Assembly (NCBI RefSeq): GCF_003314435.2
Contig: NZ_QNVY02000006.1
Location: 1 to 64,000 of the forward strand
DNA from: Flavobacterium petrolei
GTDB lineage: Bacteria; Bacteroidota; Bacteroidia; Flavobacteriales; Flavobacteriaceae
DNA: 64,000 nt
Direction: 5' to 3'
Below the pieces are notes generated by a model. It ran no database searches and was not told where the DNA came from. It saw nothing but the letters and a program-made list of their open reading frames with translations. A program made the translations under genes and the position numbers. How positions within the stretch are numbered: position 1 is the stretch's first letter; the number at the start of each line of letters is the position of its first letter. Positions 1-11,100 of this stretch are shown piece by piece.

Positions 1-9
1 TTATAACCT

Positions 10-121
10 CTTAAGGTGGTTATTGCGGCGGGGCTCACCTCTTCCCATCCCGAACAGAGTAGTTAAGCCCGCCTGCGCAGATGGTACTGCAGTTATGTGG
101 GAGAGTATGTCGTCGCCTTTC
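10..121 (+). rRNA. rrf: 5S ribosomal RNA
   Basis: The stretch has the 5S layout: a GC-rich opening arm, the conserved CCCATCCCGAACAG loop near 46-59, the TTAAGCCCGCC segment, and a closing GGGAGAGTATGTCGTCGCC. Length is about 110 nt, as expected. It sits at the window edge, so 16S and 23S genes presumably lie upstream. Ends are good to a few bases. Confidence 0.95.
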
Positions 122-128
122 TTTGAAG

Positions 129-161
129 AATCCTCATCATTCAATTGATGAGGATTTTTTG
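129..161 (+). terminator. Rho-independent terminator of the rRNA operon
   Basis: AATCCTCATCA and TGATGAGGATT form an 11-bp stem around a six-base loop, followed by a T run. It starts eight bases after the 5S gene and should end the rRNA transcript. Confidence 0.9.
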
Positions 162-204
162 TTTTATTATTTCTCGTTTACAAAATAGCGAAACACAAAA
201 CAAA

Positions 205-1455
205 TTGTTATGGAAGAAAATATTAAATATGTAAAGCGTACTAAAAAGGACTACTTTATGTCTTTTAAGTTGCAACTGGTCAGGAAATAGAAATAGTACA
301 GCTTTTAGCTACTCAAGCTATTAAGAACTATGGTATTGAATTATAAAAGTGTTGTAGAACTGTTACGAAATTAGTATTTTTAGTGGGAAAACTAAACCCC
401 TTCTATCAAGCCGAAATCACAAGAACAAAAGAAAAGGGAGCTTGAATCCAAGGTAAAACTTTTTGAGAAGGAGAAGTTATTTTTGGAACAATAAGCTTTT
501 GCTGCAGATAAAAATGGAATCATTTTAGACAAAAATAACAACAAACATTAATGTTTGCTTGTTATTTCGTCCGGGTAGACAGACAGATTTATTACCGAAA
601 AATGAAAAGAAAAGTCAGTCAACAAGCTAAAGCTACCAAAGTAATTTCTACGGATCTTGATGTAAAGAAATCGATGCCTAGGGTTAGAACTCAAAAAAGT
701 TAGCATATTTTAGTGGAAGAGTTTTAATTGAGGAATATTGGAAGGGATAAGTTGTTCGACATTCTCAGAGCTAATCATTTATTGATTCAACCAAAATGGT
801 CTTACCATATGAATCCTAATTTTTATCAACGATTTAGAAAACATCAAAATCAAATTATTAGATTAGATAGTAACAGGCCTGAGCAAGTTTGGTTCTCCGA
901 CATAATTTATATTGGAAAAGAGAAAAGCTTGCTATCTTGGTATTGTAACAGATACCTATTCTAAAAAGCTTATGGGGTATAATGTTGCTGATAATATGAT
1001 TGTCGAAAGCAGTATTGTTGCTCTAAAATGGCATTAAACTAAGAAAAAAAATCCATTAAATGTCACTCTGATACTGGATTGCAGTATTGTGCTAATGACT
1101 TTCAAAGTATTTTAAATAAAAACGGAATACTTATTAGTATGACTCAAAATTCTGAACCTTTTGAAAATGCCGTTCGAAAAGAATAAACGTATATTAAAAC
1201 AAGAGTTTATGAATGATAAATACAATCATGATTTACAAGTTATGAAATAAATTATCAACGAATCGATTGATATTCAAAATACGCAACGGCCACATTATTT
1301 AAAATTATTATGCTTATTACCAATAAAATGCATGAAAAAAATCAAATTAAAATGAGAACCTATAAAGCAAAAACAGTATCAAATAGATGCTTACTACTGT
1401 TCAAAAACTTTGCTTTTACTTATTATTAATCCTGTATCACTTTTTCAGGACTTGA
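205..1455 (+). mobile_element. Decayed IS3-family insertion sequence
   Basis: Broken reading frames match an IS3-family element. From 210 an OrfA-like start reads MEENIKYVKRTKKDY and MSFKLQLV before an early stop. Around 728-964 an OrfB segment reads IGRDKLFDILRANHLLI, then RPEQVWFSDIIYIGK, which is the start of the DDE integrase core. Further pieces continue in shifting frames to about 1400. Many stops and frameshifts make it non-functional. No clean terminal inverted repeats were identified, so the limits are approximate. Confidence 0.8.
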
Positions 1456-1557
1456 CATAAACCTTTAAGAATTATGAAAATCCAAAAATTAGGTACAAAA
1501 ATCAGTGTTTTTATAAATAGATTATTGTGGAATACATAAAATAATACCTGCTTTTAC

Positions 1558-2139
1558 TTAACCGTGGATAGTTTCTTGTTTACCATAGTTTGTGATAATC
1601 GAGGTTTCAAATTCGATCCATTCTTTCCAGCGTTTGTCCACGTTAATATTGTCAGCGTATTTTCGTGCGAAACCCAAAAAAGTGGTGTAATGGCCCGCTT
1701 CGGAAATCATTAAATCTCTATAGAAAGTGGCCAATTCAACATCTTTTATGTTTTCTGATAAAACTTTAAAGCGTTCACAACTTCTTGCTTCAATCATAGC
1801 TGAAAATAATAATCGGTCACAAAGCGCATCTTTTCGGCTGCCATCTTTTTTCATGAACTTAAAAAGTTCATTCACATAATGGTCTTTCCTTTCTCTGCCT
1901 AAAGTCAATCCTTTACTTTTTATTAAATTATGAACCAATTGCAAATGGTCTAATTCTTCTTTAGCAATGATTAACATTTCGGTTACTAACTCTTCTAATT
2001 CCGAATTGTAAGTAACTAAGCTTATCGCATTAGAAGCAGCTTTTTGTTCGCACCAAGCATGATCCGTCAAGATTTCTTCTATATTTGATTCAACTATATT
2101 TACCCAACGTGGGTCTGTGGCTAATTTTAATCCTAACAT
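1558..2139 (-). CDS. miaE: tRNA-(ms2io6A)-hydroxylase (MiaE family)
   Basis: Encodes 193 aa that read as MiaE, the diiron enzyme that hydroxylates the isopentenyl group of modified A37 in some tRNAs. The ferritin-like metal-binding pattern is visible: a first helix Glu near residue 31, an EELDH motif at 61-65, a middle MIEARSCERF helix, and a later EAGHY motif. Length matches the short Bacteroidota form. The ATG at 2139 opens the frame directly after a noncoding gap. The gene is divergent from the glycosyltransferase at 2233 and appears to be a single-gene unit. The IS3 remnant downstream does not touch the frame. Confidence 0.88.
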   Translation of the reverse strand: MLGLKLATDPRWVNIVESNIEEILTDHAWCEQKAASNAISLVTYNSELEELVTEMLIIAKEELDHLQLVHNLIKSKGLTLGRERKDHYVNELFKFMKKDGSRKDALCDRLLFSAMIEARSCERFKVLSENIKDVELATFYRDLMISEAGHYTTFLGFARKYADNINVDKRWKEWIEFETSIITNYGKQETIHG

Positions 2140-2232
2140 GATGATGAAATTTATTTGCTACAAAATTAGTGTTTTATAATCTATTTTTGGTTATGATGAC
2201 CATATTGAACTCAAAATAGCATTATTTTGCAA

Positions 2233-3492
2233 ATGAAATTTTATAATAATATGAATCAAGTTCAAAAGCTTTTAATTATCGGTTTTGTTTGGCCAGAACC
2301 CAATTCATCTGCAGCAGGAGGTAGGATGATGCAACTGATTTCACTTTTCAAAGCGCAAGGTTTTAGTATTTCGTTTGCTAGTCCAGCGCAAGACAGTGAT
2401 TTCATGGTTGATTTGCAAGAATACGAAGTGGAAAAAGAATCAATTCAACTTAATAATTCCAGTTTTGATGTTTTTGTAAAAGAACTGAATCCGGATGTGG
2501 TTTTGTTTGACCGTTTTATGATGGAAGAACAATTTGGTTGGCGCGTTGCCGAAAATTGTCCTGATGCGTTACGATTATTGGATACCGAAGATTTGCACTG
2601 TTTGCGATTGGCTCGTCAGAAAGCATTCAAAGAAAACCATTCTTTTATTGCAACCGATTTATTTGTTGAAGAGGTCGCCAAAAGGGAAATTGCCAGTATT
2701 TTGCGTTGTGATTTGTCTTTGATGATTTCCGAATTTGAGATGGAATTACTAGAATCTACATTTAAAATAGATATTTCTATATTATATTATCTACCTTTTT
2801 TATTAAAGCCAATTGACGCTGCCGAAATTCAGGAATTACCTGTTTTTGAAGAAAGAAGAGATTTTGTTTTTATCGGAAATTTTCTTCATGAGCCTAATTG
2901 GAATGCCGTTCAATATTTAAAGGAAACGATTTGGCCTTTAATAAAAAAACTTCTACCAGAAGCTGTATTGAATGTTTATGGCGCTTATCCTTCACAAAAA
3001 GTACTACAATTACATAACAAGAAAGAAGGCTTTTTAATCTTGGGACGAGCTATCGATGCTAAAGAAGTAGTTCAGGAAGCGCGAGTGGTTTTGGCTCCTT
3101 TGCGTTTTGGTGCAGGTATTAAAGGGAAGTTATTAGAAGCGATGCAATGTGGGACACCAAGCGTAACAACTACTATTGGTTCTGAAGCCATGCACGGGGA
3201 TTTGCCTTGGAATGGTTTTATTACGGATGACGTAGCTGATTTTGTGGATGCTGCAGTGCAATTATATCAAGACAAAGCAATTTGGCATAAAGCCCAGAAA
3301 AATGGATTGAAAATTATCAATCAACGGTATTCTAAAGGTTTGTTCGAGAGTAGTTTTAGAATTAAAATTGAATTTTTACGCTCTAATTTACCCCAGCATC
3401 GATTGAATAATTTTATGGGTTCCATGTTACAACACCATACTTTAAAAAGCACGAAATATATGTCGCGTTGGATTGAGGAGAAGAATAAATAA
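2233..3492 (+). CDS. Glycosyltransferase (GT4-like, C-terminal GT-B domain)
   Basis: About 419 aa. The N-terminal half holds a GT-B-like Rossmann start (LLIIGFVWPEPNSSAAGGRM). The C-terminal half has the family pattern: FVFIGNFLHEPNWNAV, LNVYGAYPS, LGRAIDAKEVV, then LAPLRFGAGIKGKLLEAM with the conserved Glu of retaining GT-B enzymes. It should move a sugar from a nucleotide-sugar donor; the acceptor cannot be told. I chose the ATG at 2233; a TTG six bases earlier and an ATG at 2251 are alternatives. It stands alone, divergent from miaE and closed by a shared terminator. Confidence 0.8.
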   Translation: MKFYNNMNQVQKLLIIGFVWPEPNSSAAGGRMMQLISLFKAQGFSISFASPAQDSDFMVDLQEYEVEKESIQLNNSSFDVFVKELNPDVVLFDRFMMEEQFGWRVAENCPDALRLLDTEDLHCLRLARQKAFKENHSFIATDLFVEEVAKREIASILRCDLSLMISEFEMELLESTFKIDISILYYLPFLLKPIDAAEIQELPVFEERRDFVFIGNFLHEPNWNAVQYLKETIWPLIKKLLPEAVLNVYGAYPSQKVLQLHNKKEGFLILGRAIDAKEVVQEARVVLAPLRFGAGIKGKLLEAMQCGTPSVTTTIGSEAMHGDLPWNGFITDDVADFVDAAVQLYQDKAIWHKAQKNGLKIINQRYSKGLFESSFRIKIEFLRSNLPQHRLNNFMGSMLQHHTLKSTKYMSRWIEEKNK

Positions 3493-3493
3493 A

Positions 3494-3527
3494 AAATCCC
3501 GTCAAGTTTTTAAACAAGACGGGATTT
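3494..3527. terminator. Bidirectional terminator between glycosyltransferase and PDH E2
   Basis: AAATCCCGTC and GACGGGATTT form a 10-bp stem with A-rich and T-rich flanks on either side. It lies between two convergent genes and can serve both. Confidence 0.85.
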
Positions 3528-3547
3528 GTGTTTTAAAAACCGAGTTA

Positions 3548-5221
3548 TCACGCAAGCATAGTAACTGGATTTTCTATAAATTGTTTCAATGTTTGTAAAA
3601 ATTGAGCTCCAGTTGCACCATCAATTGTTCTGTGGTCGCAAGCTAAAGATAGCATCATTGTATTTCCTACTACAATTTGGCCATTTTTTACAACCGGTTT
3701 TTCTACAATAGCTCCTACGGATAAAATAGCAGAATTTGGTTGGTTAATGATAGAATTGAATTCAGTTATACCAAACATTCCAAGATTAGAAACTGTAAAA
3801 GTACTTCCTTCCATTTCTGTAGGTAATAATTTTTTGTTTTTAGCTCTTCCTGCTAGATCTCTCACGCTTCCGCCAATTTGAGATAAATTCATAGCGTCTG
3901 TAAAACGTAATACTGGAACTACTAATCCGTCTTCAACAGCTACAGCAACTCCAATGTTCACATGGTGATTGATAAGAATTGAATCTTCTCTCCATTGTGA
4001 ATTCACTTTTGGATGTTTTTTCAAAGCCATTGCACATGCTTTAATCACCATATCGTTAAACGATACTTTTGTGTCAGGAACGCTGTTGATGATACTTCTA
4101 GATTTCATAGCCTCATCCATTGCTACCTCAATTACTAAATTGTAATGTGGAGCTGTAAATAAAGATTCTGCTAAACGCTTCGCTATGATTTTTCGCATTT
4201 GCGAATTCTTGATTTCTTCTGTGAAAACTTCTCCTGCTGGAACAAATGGTTTTGCAGCAGTAACAGTTTCTGTTTTTGCTGGTGAAGCTGCAGTTGTCGG
4301 TGCCGGAGCAGCTGCAGTTTGTGGGGTAAAGTTTTCGATATCGCTTTTTACAATACGTCCGTTTTCACCAGAACCCTTTACTTGTGTCAATTGAATTCCT
4401 TTATCACTTGCGATTTTCTTTGCTAATGGTGATGCTAAAATTCGTTGACCGTCAGTTGATGGTTCTTGAACGATTGGTTCCGAAGCTTTTTCTGTTGAAA
4501 CAACTTCTTTTTCTTCTGCCACTGCTGGAGCAGCTTGTGGCGCTCCGCCAGTTTTGTAGTTTTCAGCAATTCCACTAATATCAGTTCCTGCTGGCCCAAT
4601 GATTGCCAAAAGGCTATCAACTGGTGCAGTATTACCTTCTTCGATTCCTACGTATAATAAAGTTCCTTCGTTGAAAGATTCGAATTCCATTGTAGCTTTG
4701 TCTGTTTCGATTTCAGCAAGAATGTCACCCTCAGCAACAGTGTCACCTACTTTTTTTAACCAAGTTGCTACAGTACCTTCGGTCATAGTATCGCTCAAAC
4801 GAGGCATGGTGATAACTACAACTCCTTTTGGAAGTGAAGTTGCTGCAGGTGCAGCGGATTTTGTAGCTTCAGGAGTAGAAGCTGTTTTTTCAGTAACTTT
4901 TGTTTCCTCAGTTTCTTTTGTTTCTTCTTTTACTGGAGCTGCGTCTGTTGGTTTTGCAGCTATTAAAGCTGAAATATCTTCGCCTTCTTTTCCTATAATG
5001 GCTAATAAAGAGTCTACTGGTGCAGTTTCACCTGCAGGTATTCCTATATATAAAAGTGTTCCTTCGTTGAAAGACTCAAATTCCATTGTTGCTTTATCGG
5101 TTTCAATTTCTGCAAGGATATCACCTTCGCTTACTTTATCACCTACTTTTTTTAGCCAAGTCGCTACCGTTCCTTCCGTCATCGTATCGCTCAAACGAGG
5201 CATTGTAATTATTGTTGCCAT
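3548..5221 (-). CDS. pdhC: Pyruvate dehydrogenase E2 (dihydrolipoamide acetyltransferase)
   Basis: 557 aa. Two lipoyl domains are visible, each with the ETDKATMEFES lysine motif: one within residues 1-78 and one within about 136-212. Ala/Pro/Glu-rich linkers separate them. A peripheral E3-binding domain follows (ASPLAKKIASDKGI, about 260-300). The C-terminal acetyltransferase core ends with the catalytic DHRTIDG motif. It takes the acetyl group from E1 and passes it to CoA. It lies 7 bp downstream of pdhA in one operon. E1-beta and E3 are not in this window. Confidence 0.96.
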   Translation of the reverse strand: MATIITMPRLSDTMTEGTVATWLKKVGDKVSEGDILAEIETDKATMEFESFNEGTLLYIGIPAGETAPVDSLLAIIGKEGEDISALIAAKPTDAAPVKEETKETEETKVTEKTASTPEATKSAAPAATSLPKGVVVITMPRLSDTMTEGTVATWLKKVGDTVAEGDILAEIETDKATMEFESFNEGTLLYVGIEEGNTAPVDSLLAIIGPAGTDISGIAENYKTGGAPQAAPAVAEEKEVVSTEKASEPIVQEPSTDGQRILASPLAKKIASDKGIQLTQVKGSGENGRIVKSDIENFTPQTAAAPAPTTAASPAKTETVTAAKPFVPAGEVFTEEIKNSQMRKIIAKRLAESLFTAPHYNLVIEVAMDEAMKSRSIINSVPDTKVSFNDMVIKACAMALKKHPKVNSQWREDSILINHHVNIGVAVAVEDGLVVPVLRFTDAMNLSQIGGSVRDLAGRAKNKKLLPTEMEGSTFTVSNLGMFGITEFNSIINQPNSAILSVGAIVEKPVVKNGQIVVGNTMMLSLACDHRTIDGATGAQFLQTLKQFIENPVTMLA

Positions 5222-5228
5222 AATTGAT

Positions 5229-6227
5229 TTATAGTTTATGAGGTAAAAATGGATAGTTTTCTTGTTCGTATACTACATCGTATAGCTGTTGAATAGGAGG
5301 GTATTCAGATTCTTCGGCAAATGTTACACATTCTTCCACTAACTCTTTTACTCTTTTATCAATTGCTTCGATTTCTTCTTCTGTAGCATATTTTTGATCT
5401 TTAATTACATCTAAAACTTGAGTAATTGGATCGATTTTTTTGTATTCTTCTACTTCTTCTTTTGAACGGTATAATTGTGCATCCGACATAGAGTGACCTC
5501 TATAGCGGTATGTTTTCATTTCTAAGAAAGTTGGTCCGTCTCCACGACGTGCTCTGTCAATTGCTTCAGTCATTGCTTCAGCAACTTTTACAGGATTCAT
5601 TCCGTCAACAGGTCCGCAAGGCATTTCGTATCCTAAACCTAATTTCCAGATGTCAGTATGATTGGCTGTTCTTTCTACAGAAGTTCCCATGGCATATCCA
5701 TTGTTTTCAACAATAAATACAACGGGAAGTTTCCATAACATAGCCATGTTAAACGCTTCGTGTAAAGATCCTTGACGTGCTGCACCATCACCAAAATAGG
5801 TCATAGTAACACCGCCAGTTTCAAAATATTTATCAGCAAAAGCTAATCCTGCACCTACAGGAATTTGTCCTCCTACAATTCCGTGACCACCATAAAAACG
5901 GTGCTCTTTTGAAAAGATGTGCATAGAACCACCCATACCTTTTGAAGTTCCTGTAACTTTTCCTAAAAGTTCTGCCATCACGCGTCTAGGATCAACTCCC
6001 ATACCTATTGGTTGGACGTGATTTCTGTAAGCAGTAATCATTTTGTCTTTTGTCAAGTCCATTGCGTGCAGTGCACCAGCTAATACTGCTTCTTGACCAT
6101 TGTATAAATGTAGAAAACCTCTAACTTTTTGTTGGATGTATAATGCGGCAAGTTTGTCCTCAAACTTTCTCCAAAGCAGCATATCTTCATACCACTTTAA
6201 ATATACTTCTTTTGTAACTTCTTTCAT
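5229..6227 (-). CDS. pdhA: Pyruvate dehydrogenase E1 component, alpha subunit
   Basis: 332 aa with the thiamine diphosphate binding block GDGAARQGSLHEAF, then VENNGYAMGTS, and the phosphorylation-loop region YRYRGHSMSD typical of E1-alpha. It decarboxylates pyruvate together with E1-beta, which must be encoded elsewhere. It is the first gene of a two-gene operon with E2. About 140 bp of AT-rich DNA separates it from cdd upstream and likely carries the promoter. Confidence 0.96.
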   Translation of the reverse strand: MKEVTKEVYLKWYEDMLLWRKFEDKLAALYIQQKVRGFLHLYNGQEAVLAGALHAMDLTKDKMITAYRNHVQPIGMGVDPRRVMAELLGKVTGTSKGMGGSMHIFSKEHRFYGGHGIVGGQIPVGAGLAFADKYFETGGVTMTYFGDGAARQGSLHEAFNMAMLWKLPVVFIVENNGYAMGTSVERTANHTDIWKLGLGYEMPCGPVDGMNPVKVAEAMTEAIDRARRGDGPTFLEMKTYRYRGHSMSDAQLYRSKEEVEEYKKIDPITQVLDVIKDQKYATEEEIEAIDKRVKELVEECVTFAEESEYPPIQQLYDVVYEQENYPFLPHKL

Positions 6228-6369
6228 CTGAATTTTTCTTTTGCTAAAGTGTTATTGTATTATCAATTTGTACTATAACGCAAAATAGTTTCCTCCCACA
6301 AATTTGCGAAATGCAAAAATAAGACATTCCAAGTAAGAACTAAAATTTAATAGGCAATTTTTGGAATTT

Positions 6370-6852
6370 TTACAAGAATTTTTTATCGAACATAAATGGG
6401 AGCAAGTTTTTCAGGGATTCTGATTTGTATATTGTACCAATTTCTCCCATAAAATAGATTTCTATTGGGGTCTCTTGTTTAATTTCATATTCTGCAATTG
6501 ATTGTCTGCAAGAGCCACAAGGCGGAATTGGAGCTGTAGTTTGGTTTGTGTCCGATGCAGCTGTAATTGCCATTTTTAAAATTTTGGCTTCCGGATAGAC
6601 TGCTCCAGCATAAAAAATTGCAACACGTTCCGCACAGAGTCCTGACGGATAAGCTGCATTTTCTTGGTTTGAACCAAGTACTATTTTACCATTGTCTAAA
6701 AAAATTGCCACTCCGACTCTGAATTTGGAATAAGGAGCATAAGCGTTTTTTCGTACTTCAACGGCTTGTGTCATTAGATCCTGAATGTCATTTGGCAATT
6801 CCTGAACGGATTCGAATACTTTAAATTGTGTGGTAATTGTTATTTCTTTCAT
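6370..6852 (-). CDS. cdd: Cytidine deaminase
   Basis: 160 aa. The zinc-site motifs are clear: CAE at 73-75 with the proton-shuttling Glu, and PCGSC with the two other Cys ligands near 112 and 115. The enzyme deaminates cytidine and deoxycytidine for pyrimidine salvage. Length is usual for the homotetrameric form, with a slightly long N-terminus. It is transcribed in the same direction as porV/porU upstream, but a terminator at 6872-6913 separates them. Confidence 0.93.
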   Translation of the reverse strand: MKEITITTQFKVFESVQELPNDIQDLMTQAVEVRKNAYAPYSKFRVGVAIFLDNGKIVLGSNQENAAYPSGLCAERVAIFYAGAVYPEAKILKMAITAASDTNQTTAPIPPCGSCRQSIAEYEIKQETPIEIYFMGEIGTIYKSESLKNLLPFMFDKKFL

Positions 6853-6864
6853 GCTTTTTTTAGG

Positions 6865-6913
6865 AAAAAAAATCCAAATTTCATCTCCGAAGTATCGGGA
6901 TTGAAATTTGGAT
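6865..6913 (-). terminator. Terminator after porV
   Basis: ATCCAAATTTCA and TGAAATTTGGAT form a 12-bp stem just past the porV stop. On the minus strand the stem is followed by an unbroken T run (the A run at 6865-6871 on the plus strand). Confidence 0.85.
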
Positions 6914-6937
6914 CGTTATTTATGAATTAATTTAAGT

Positions 6938-8107
6938 TTAATATTCGTCATATTTCTCACCAAAATTGAAGGTGAGTGAAAAGCGAAGGGTGTTCTCTAG
7001 CGGGTTTTTCACTTTAGATGCTGAGAATAAGTAAGAAACATCTACTTTAACTACATTGTATTTGAAACCTGCTCCAAGGGAGAAAAATTGACGTGCTCCC
7101 TTTAGAGGACTTTCGTGAAAATATCCCAAACGCATTGCAAAGGAATCTTGATACAAATATTCGGCACCTAAAGCATACGTAACTTCTTTTGCTTCTTCAC
7201 CAAAACCGTCAGGCGCATCACCAAAAGATTTAAAAACACCAGATGTCCAGCCTATGGAACGGTAATTGTCATTATTTTGATTGCGCTCTTCTGAGGTTAC
7301 AGTTCCGTCGCCGTTTAAATCTGGGTCTTGTGGCGTTGGAACTAATAATTTATTAAATTCAACATTCACGGCCACTTTATTATAGTCGTCTAAAATAAAA
7401 TCAAAACCTGTTCCTATTTTTAAATTGGCAGGGATGAAATTGTTGTTAAACTGATCATTGTCATAACTAATTTTTGGGCCTAAGTTTTGAATGTTAAATC
7501 CTGCTCTCCATCTTCCGTTGAATTCATTATAGGCTAATTCTTCAGATTGATAAAAACCGGCCACATCAACCGCAAATGTACTTGCAGAAGAAGCATCATT
7601 ACTCTCTGAAGCTACTTTAAGATTGGAATTAATGAAACGTCCCGCAACAGCCATCGAAAATTTCTCACTCAATTTTAACGAATACGATCCGTCAATGGCA
7701 AATTCATTTGGAGAAACTAATCTGGGTGTTTCGTTAGGATCGCCAGTTTCGCGCAATTCAATTTCACCTAAACCAAAGTAACGCAGACTTCCTGCAAAGG
7801 CACTTTTCTCATTCAGTTTTTGATAATAAGTTAATTGTCCTAATGATATGTCATTTACTAAATCAGTAAGGTATGGCGTGTAGCTGATGGAAAATCCTTG
7901 TGCATCAGTTGCAAAAGCATATTTTGCAGGATTCCATTGTTGAGAAAAAGCATCCGCAGAAGTTGCAACACCAATGTCGCCCATACCTGCTGCTCTAGCG
8001 TCAGCTGAGACTAGTAAAAAGGGAACCCCTGGATTTATAACTCGATCTTGTGCGTTAGCAGAAGATGCTATAAATAAAAGGATAAATAGGGGTATTATTT
8101 TTCTCAT
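6938..8107 (-). CDS. porV: Type IX secretion system outer-membrane protein PorV (LptO)
   Basis: 389 aa with a signal peptide (cut after SSANA) and the family opening VINPGVPFLLVSADARAAGMGDIGVA. The rest is a FadL-like 14-strand barrel. PorV shuttles secreted cargo to the PorU sortase on the outer membrane and is needed for export of many type IX cargo proteins. It lies 38 bp downstream of porU, and this order is conserved in gliding Flavobacteria (established knowledge). A strong terminator follows. Confidence 0.94.
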   Translation of the reverse strand: MRKIIPLFILLFIASSANAQDRVINPGVPFLLVSADARAAGMGDIGVATSADAFSQQWNPAKYAFATDAQGFSISYTPYLTDLVNDISLGQLTYYQKLNEKSAFAGSLRYFGLGEIELRETGDPNETPRLVSPNEFAIDGSYSLKLSEKFSMAVAGRFINSNLKVASESNDASSASTFAVDVAGFYQSEELAYNEFNGRWRAGFNIQNLGPKISYDNDQFNNNFIPANLKIGTGFDFILDDYNKVAVNVEFNKLLVPTPQDPDLNGDGTVTSEERNQNNDNYRSIGWTSGVFKSFGDAPDGFGEEAKEVTYALGAEYLYQDSFAMRLGYFHESPLKGARQFFSLGAGFKYNVVKVDVSYLFSASKVKNPLENTLRFSLTFNFGEKYDEY

Positions 8108-8145
8108 TTTGATGCGAATATTTATTAAACAAATATAGTATAATA

Positions 8146-11100
8146 TTAAAGGATTACAAGTTTTTCAAACTTTTCAGATTTCTTATTGGTTGAGCTTGAT
8201 TTTACTGTGAGTTTATACACGTAGACTCCTTTTCCTATTCGGTCACCAAAATCGTCTTTGCCGTCCCAAGTTATTTCTTTCGATAAAAATCCTTCGGTGG
8301 TGATAATTTGATTTTTTGTCCAAACAATTTTCCCCGTTATTGTCATAACTTGAACCTGAACTTCGAGCGGCTCATAAGGTCTGTTGTGTGTAAACCAAAA
8401 CTCAGTATAATTTACGAACGGATTAGGATAGTTCAACACATGTGTCAATGTTATTGTTTCATCGCCTACTACGATAAATTGTATTTCCACTGTAATTGGA
8501 TTGTTGTATACATCCCATGCTTTGAATGTTATAGTGTGTAATCCGGGAGCTAAATTGCGCAACGGAAATCGCAGTGTTCCACTAGTAAAATCATCCAGAT
8601 TGGTTTGATAATAATCATTTAAAACAAAAGGGTTGCTTACATCTCCATCTAAAACAGCAACAATGTCGTGACCTATTCCGCTGGCTGTATTAATTCCATT
8701 TTCATCTTCGAGATGCGCGACCAGAAAGGGAGATTCATTAGTTGTTCCTCCAGAAACAAAAGTCTCGTCATTCATATATAACTTAACTCTCGGGCTAATA
8801 TTGTCTGCTGTAGCGTTTTCATTTATTCCGCCTATTTTTATACTAGAATCGTATCCTGTTTCGTTTTGTAATAGTTCATTTTTTTTGGAATAAAAACTTA
8901 TTCTTCCGTTTGCCAATGGAACTCTGATGTCTCTTGGCACTACAAAACTAAATTCAAATTGTCCACTAGTGACTGATGCATTTCCCCTGAATATTGTTTC
9001 CCCTAAAACATTGAAATTGATAGGAGGACTATTTCCGTCATTATTATAGGTTACTCTTGAGACTGTTTTGTCAAAAATAGTGGTAGAAACTTCTCCGTTG
9101 TAATTTGTCAATAGATTGTTGTTTTCATCCGTAACTTCTCCTGTAAGTTTCATTTTTGCCAATGATTTGAAGTCATCTATGGTTTGGGTGACGGATATGT
9201 CATTCACTTTTGTCAACCTGATTTTTGGTTTGGCTACCGCGAGCATTATGGCTGGATCGCCAATGTAAAAAACAACATTGGTGGCTGAATTTGGATTACT
9301 GTTTTTAGAAATTCTCAGCGCTTCTGCGATTGATGTGTATTGGTTTGAACCGTATGATAGTAAGTTTTTTGTCAAAGCATCGTTGAAATTTTCGGCGCTA
9401 AACTGACCAATAGAGCGTATTGTAGTAATCATAGCAATTGCTCCGCCTTTTGGATTCCAATAGGTATATTCTCCGGCGGTTGGCCTAAACGGATTGTCGA
9501 ACCTAGAGAATTCGCATGTAATAGTTATAAACAAAGGATATTTGAATTGATTGCTCAAGTTTTGTCCATCTGATTTTTCCCAAATTCTCTCAGCTGATAA
9601 ACCGTCTTCGCCACCATGTCCCAAATAATTAAATACTAAAGCCCCTTTTTCGAAAGCATTAAAAAAATCTGTTCTCGCTTTTGGATATCTGGAACCTCCC
9701 GATGAGGCTTCTTGAGCATAAGAGTCTAATAAAATTTTATTCACATTCAAGAAAGGTTTCTCTAAAGCTATTGTATTCGCAAGGCTATTTTGTCTGTTTT
9801 GCAAACTGGCATCTGCAGGTATATCAGAATCATCAGAAACAAGCGCAAAGTTATTTCTCCAGCTGCCGAAGGATTTTAAATCATGGTATTCAATAACTTT
9901 ATTGACCATTTCGTCAGCCTGTTTAGTGTCATTGACTAGCATTCTTCCTACTGCAATGTCGATTCCGCCAAAAAAAGAAGTAACATTTCCTTCCGATGGG
10001 TCCATTAATCCAAAAAAATCATCGGATGCAAAAGAGGATTCTCCGGTTGTGTTGCTGTTTAAAGAATGGTAAATAGGAACAACATTGGTATTGTTTATGA
10101 TTCGGTTTTTGAAATCGTAAGAAGCATCTCCAAAAAGATTGATGAATTTTAGTCTTTTATCTAGCGCCGAAGCATTTTCGTAAATGTATTTGATGCAGTT
10201 TCTTATGGCGGCAACATCCTGTTTTCCGGAAGAAAATTCTTGATAGATCAATTCTAATGGAATAACTTTTACATTTAAATTAGAATATGTACGATGAAAA
10301 CGGGCTAGTTTTTCCGCTTGTGAAATTAGAAACGAGGGTGAAATAATTACATAATCAATATCTTGAAACTGACCTTGGCTGTTTTTGAAAAGTGAGCCTT
10401 TTAAGTTTTGATTCGCAATTTTTGACTTGTTGTCTTTTAATGGTGTATAATAATCAGCTGCATCAATTGCGATATATTTTCTCAGTTCACCCAAATTTGC
10501 TTTGAAACTTAGGGAACTTTGACTCGTATTTTCGATTTTGCTGATAGTATAAATATCGGTAACATCCCAAATTTGAGAAATCCCAGTCGCGTTTGAAATT
10601 TCGTAATTTACAACTCCAAGATTTGAAACGGATTGATCGTATTGAAAATGAAATTGTTTTCCGTAGCCTAGAAGTTTTCTTTTGGCGGTAAGCCTAATAT
10701 TATCTAGAAAACCTTTGGAACCCGGAACGCCATTATTGTTGTATTTTAATTTTATTTTGATGTTTTCTGTCCCGTTGAAAGTAGTGTTGTTTGGCAAAAA
10801 ACCAACGATAAACTCGGTTCCTGAATTGCTGCTTAATGCAGGGAATGAAATGGTTCCTGCCACATTTCCGTTTGCTGTTACATTGAAAGAGGTTGAAGTA
10901 AAAGCGGCTGAGGCTGCTGTCAGCATGATTTTCACAGGAACTGAACTGTCAAGATTTGGAAAAACAAAATCAAATTCCTGTTCGTCCTTAACATCAAATG
11001 ATTCACCAAACCATTGACGGCCCAAACGGGCAATATTTACAAGATCTTGTTCATGGAATTGATAGTCGTCAAATGAAGTTAAAGTCAAAGTGCTGTTTCC

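Noticed and set aside
4599..5234. A 211-codon frame on the plus strand
   Set aside because: It lies wholly antisense to the lipoyl domains of PDH E2. Its Ser/Val-rich product is the mirror of the repeated Asp/Glu/Ala-rich coding sequence.
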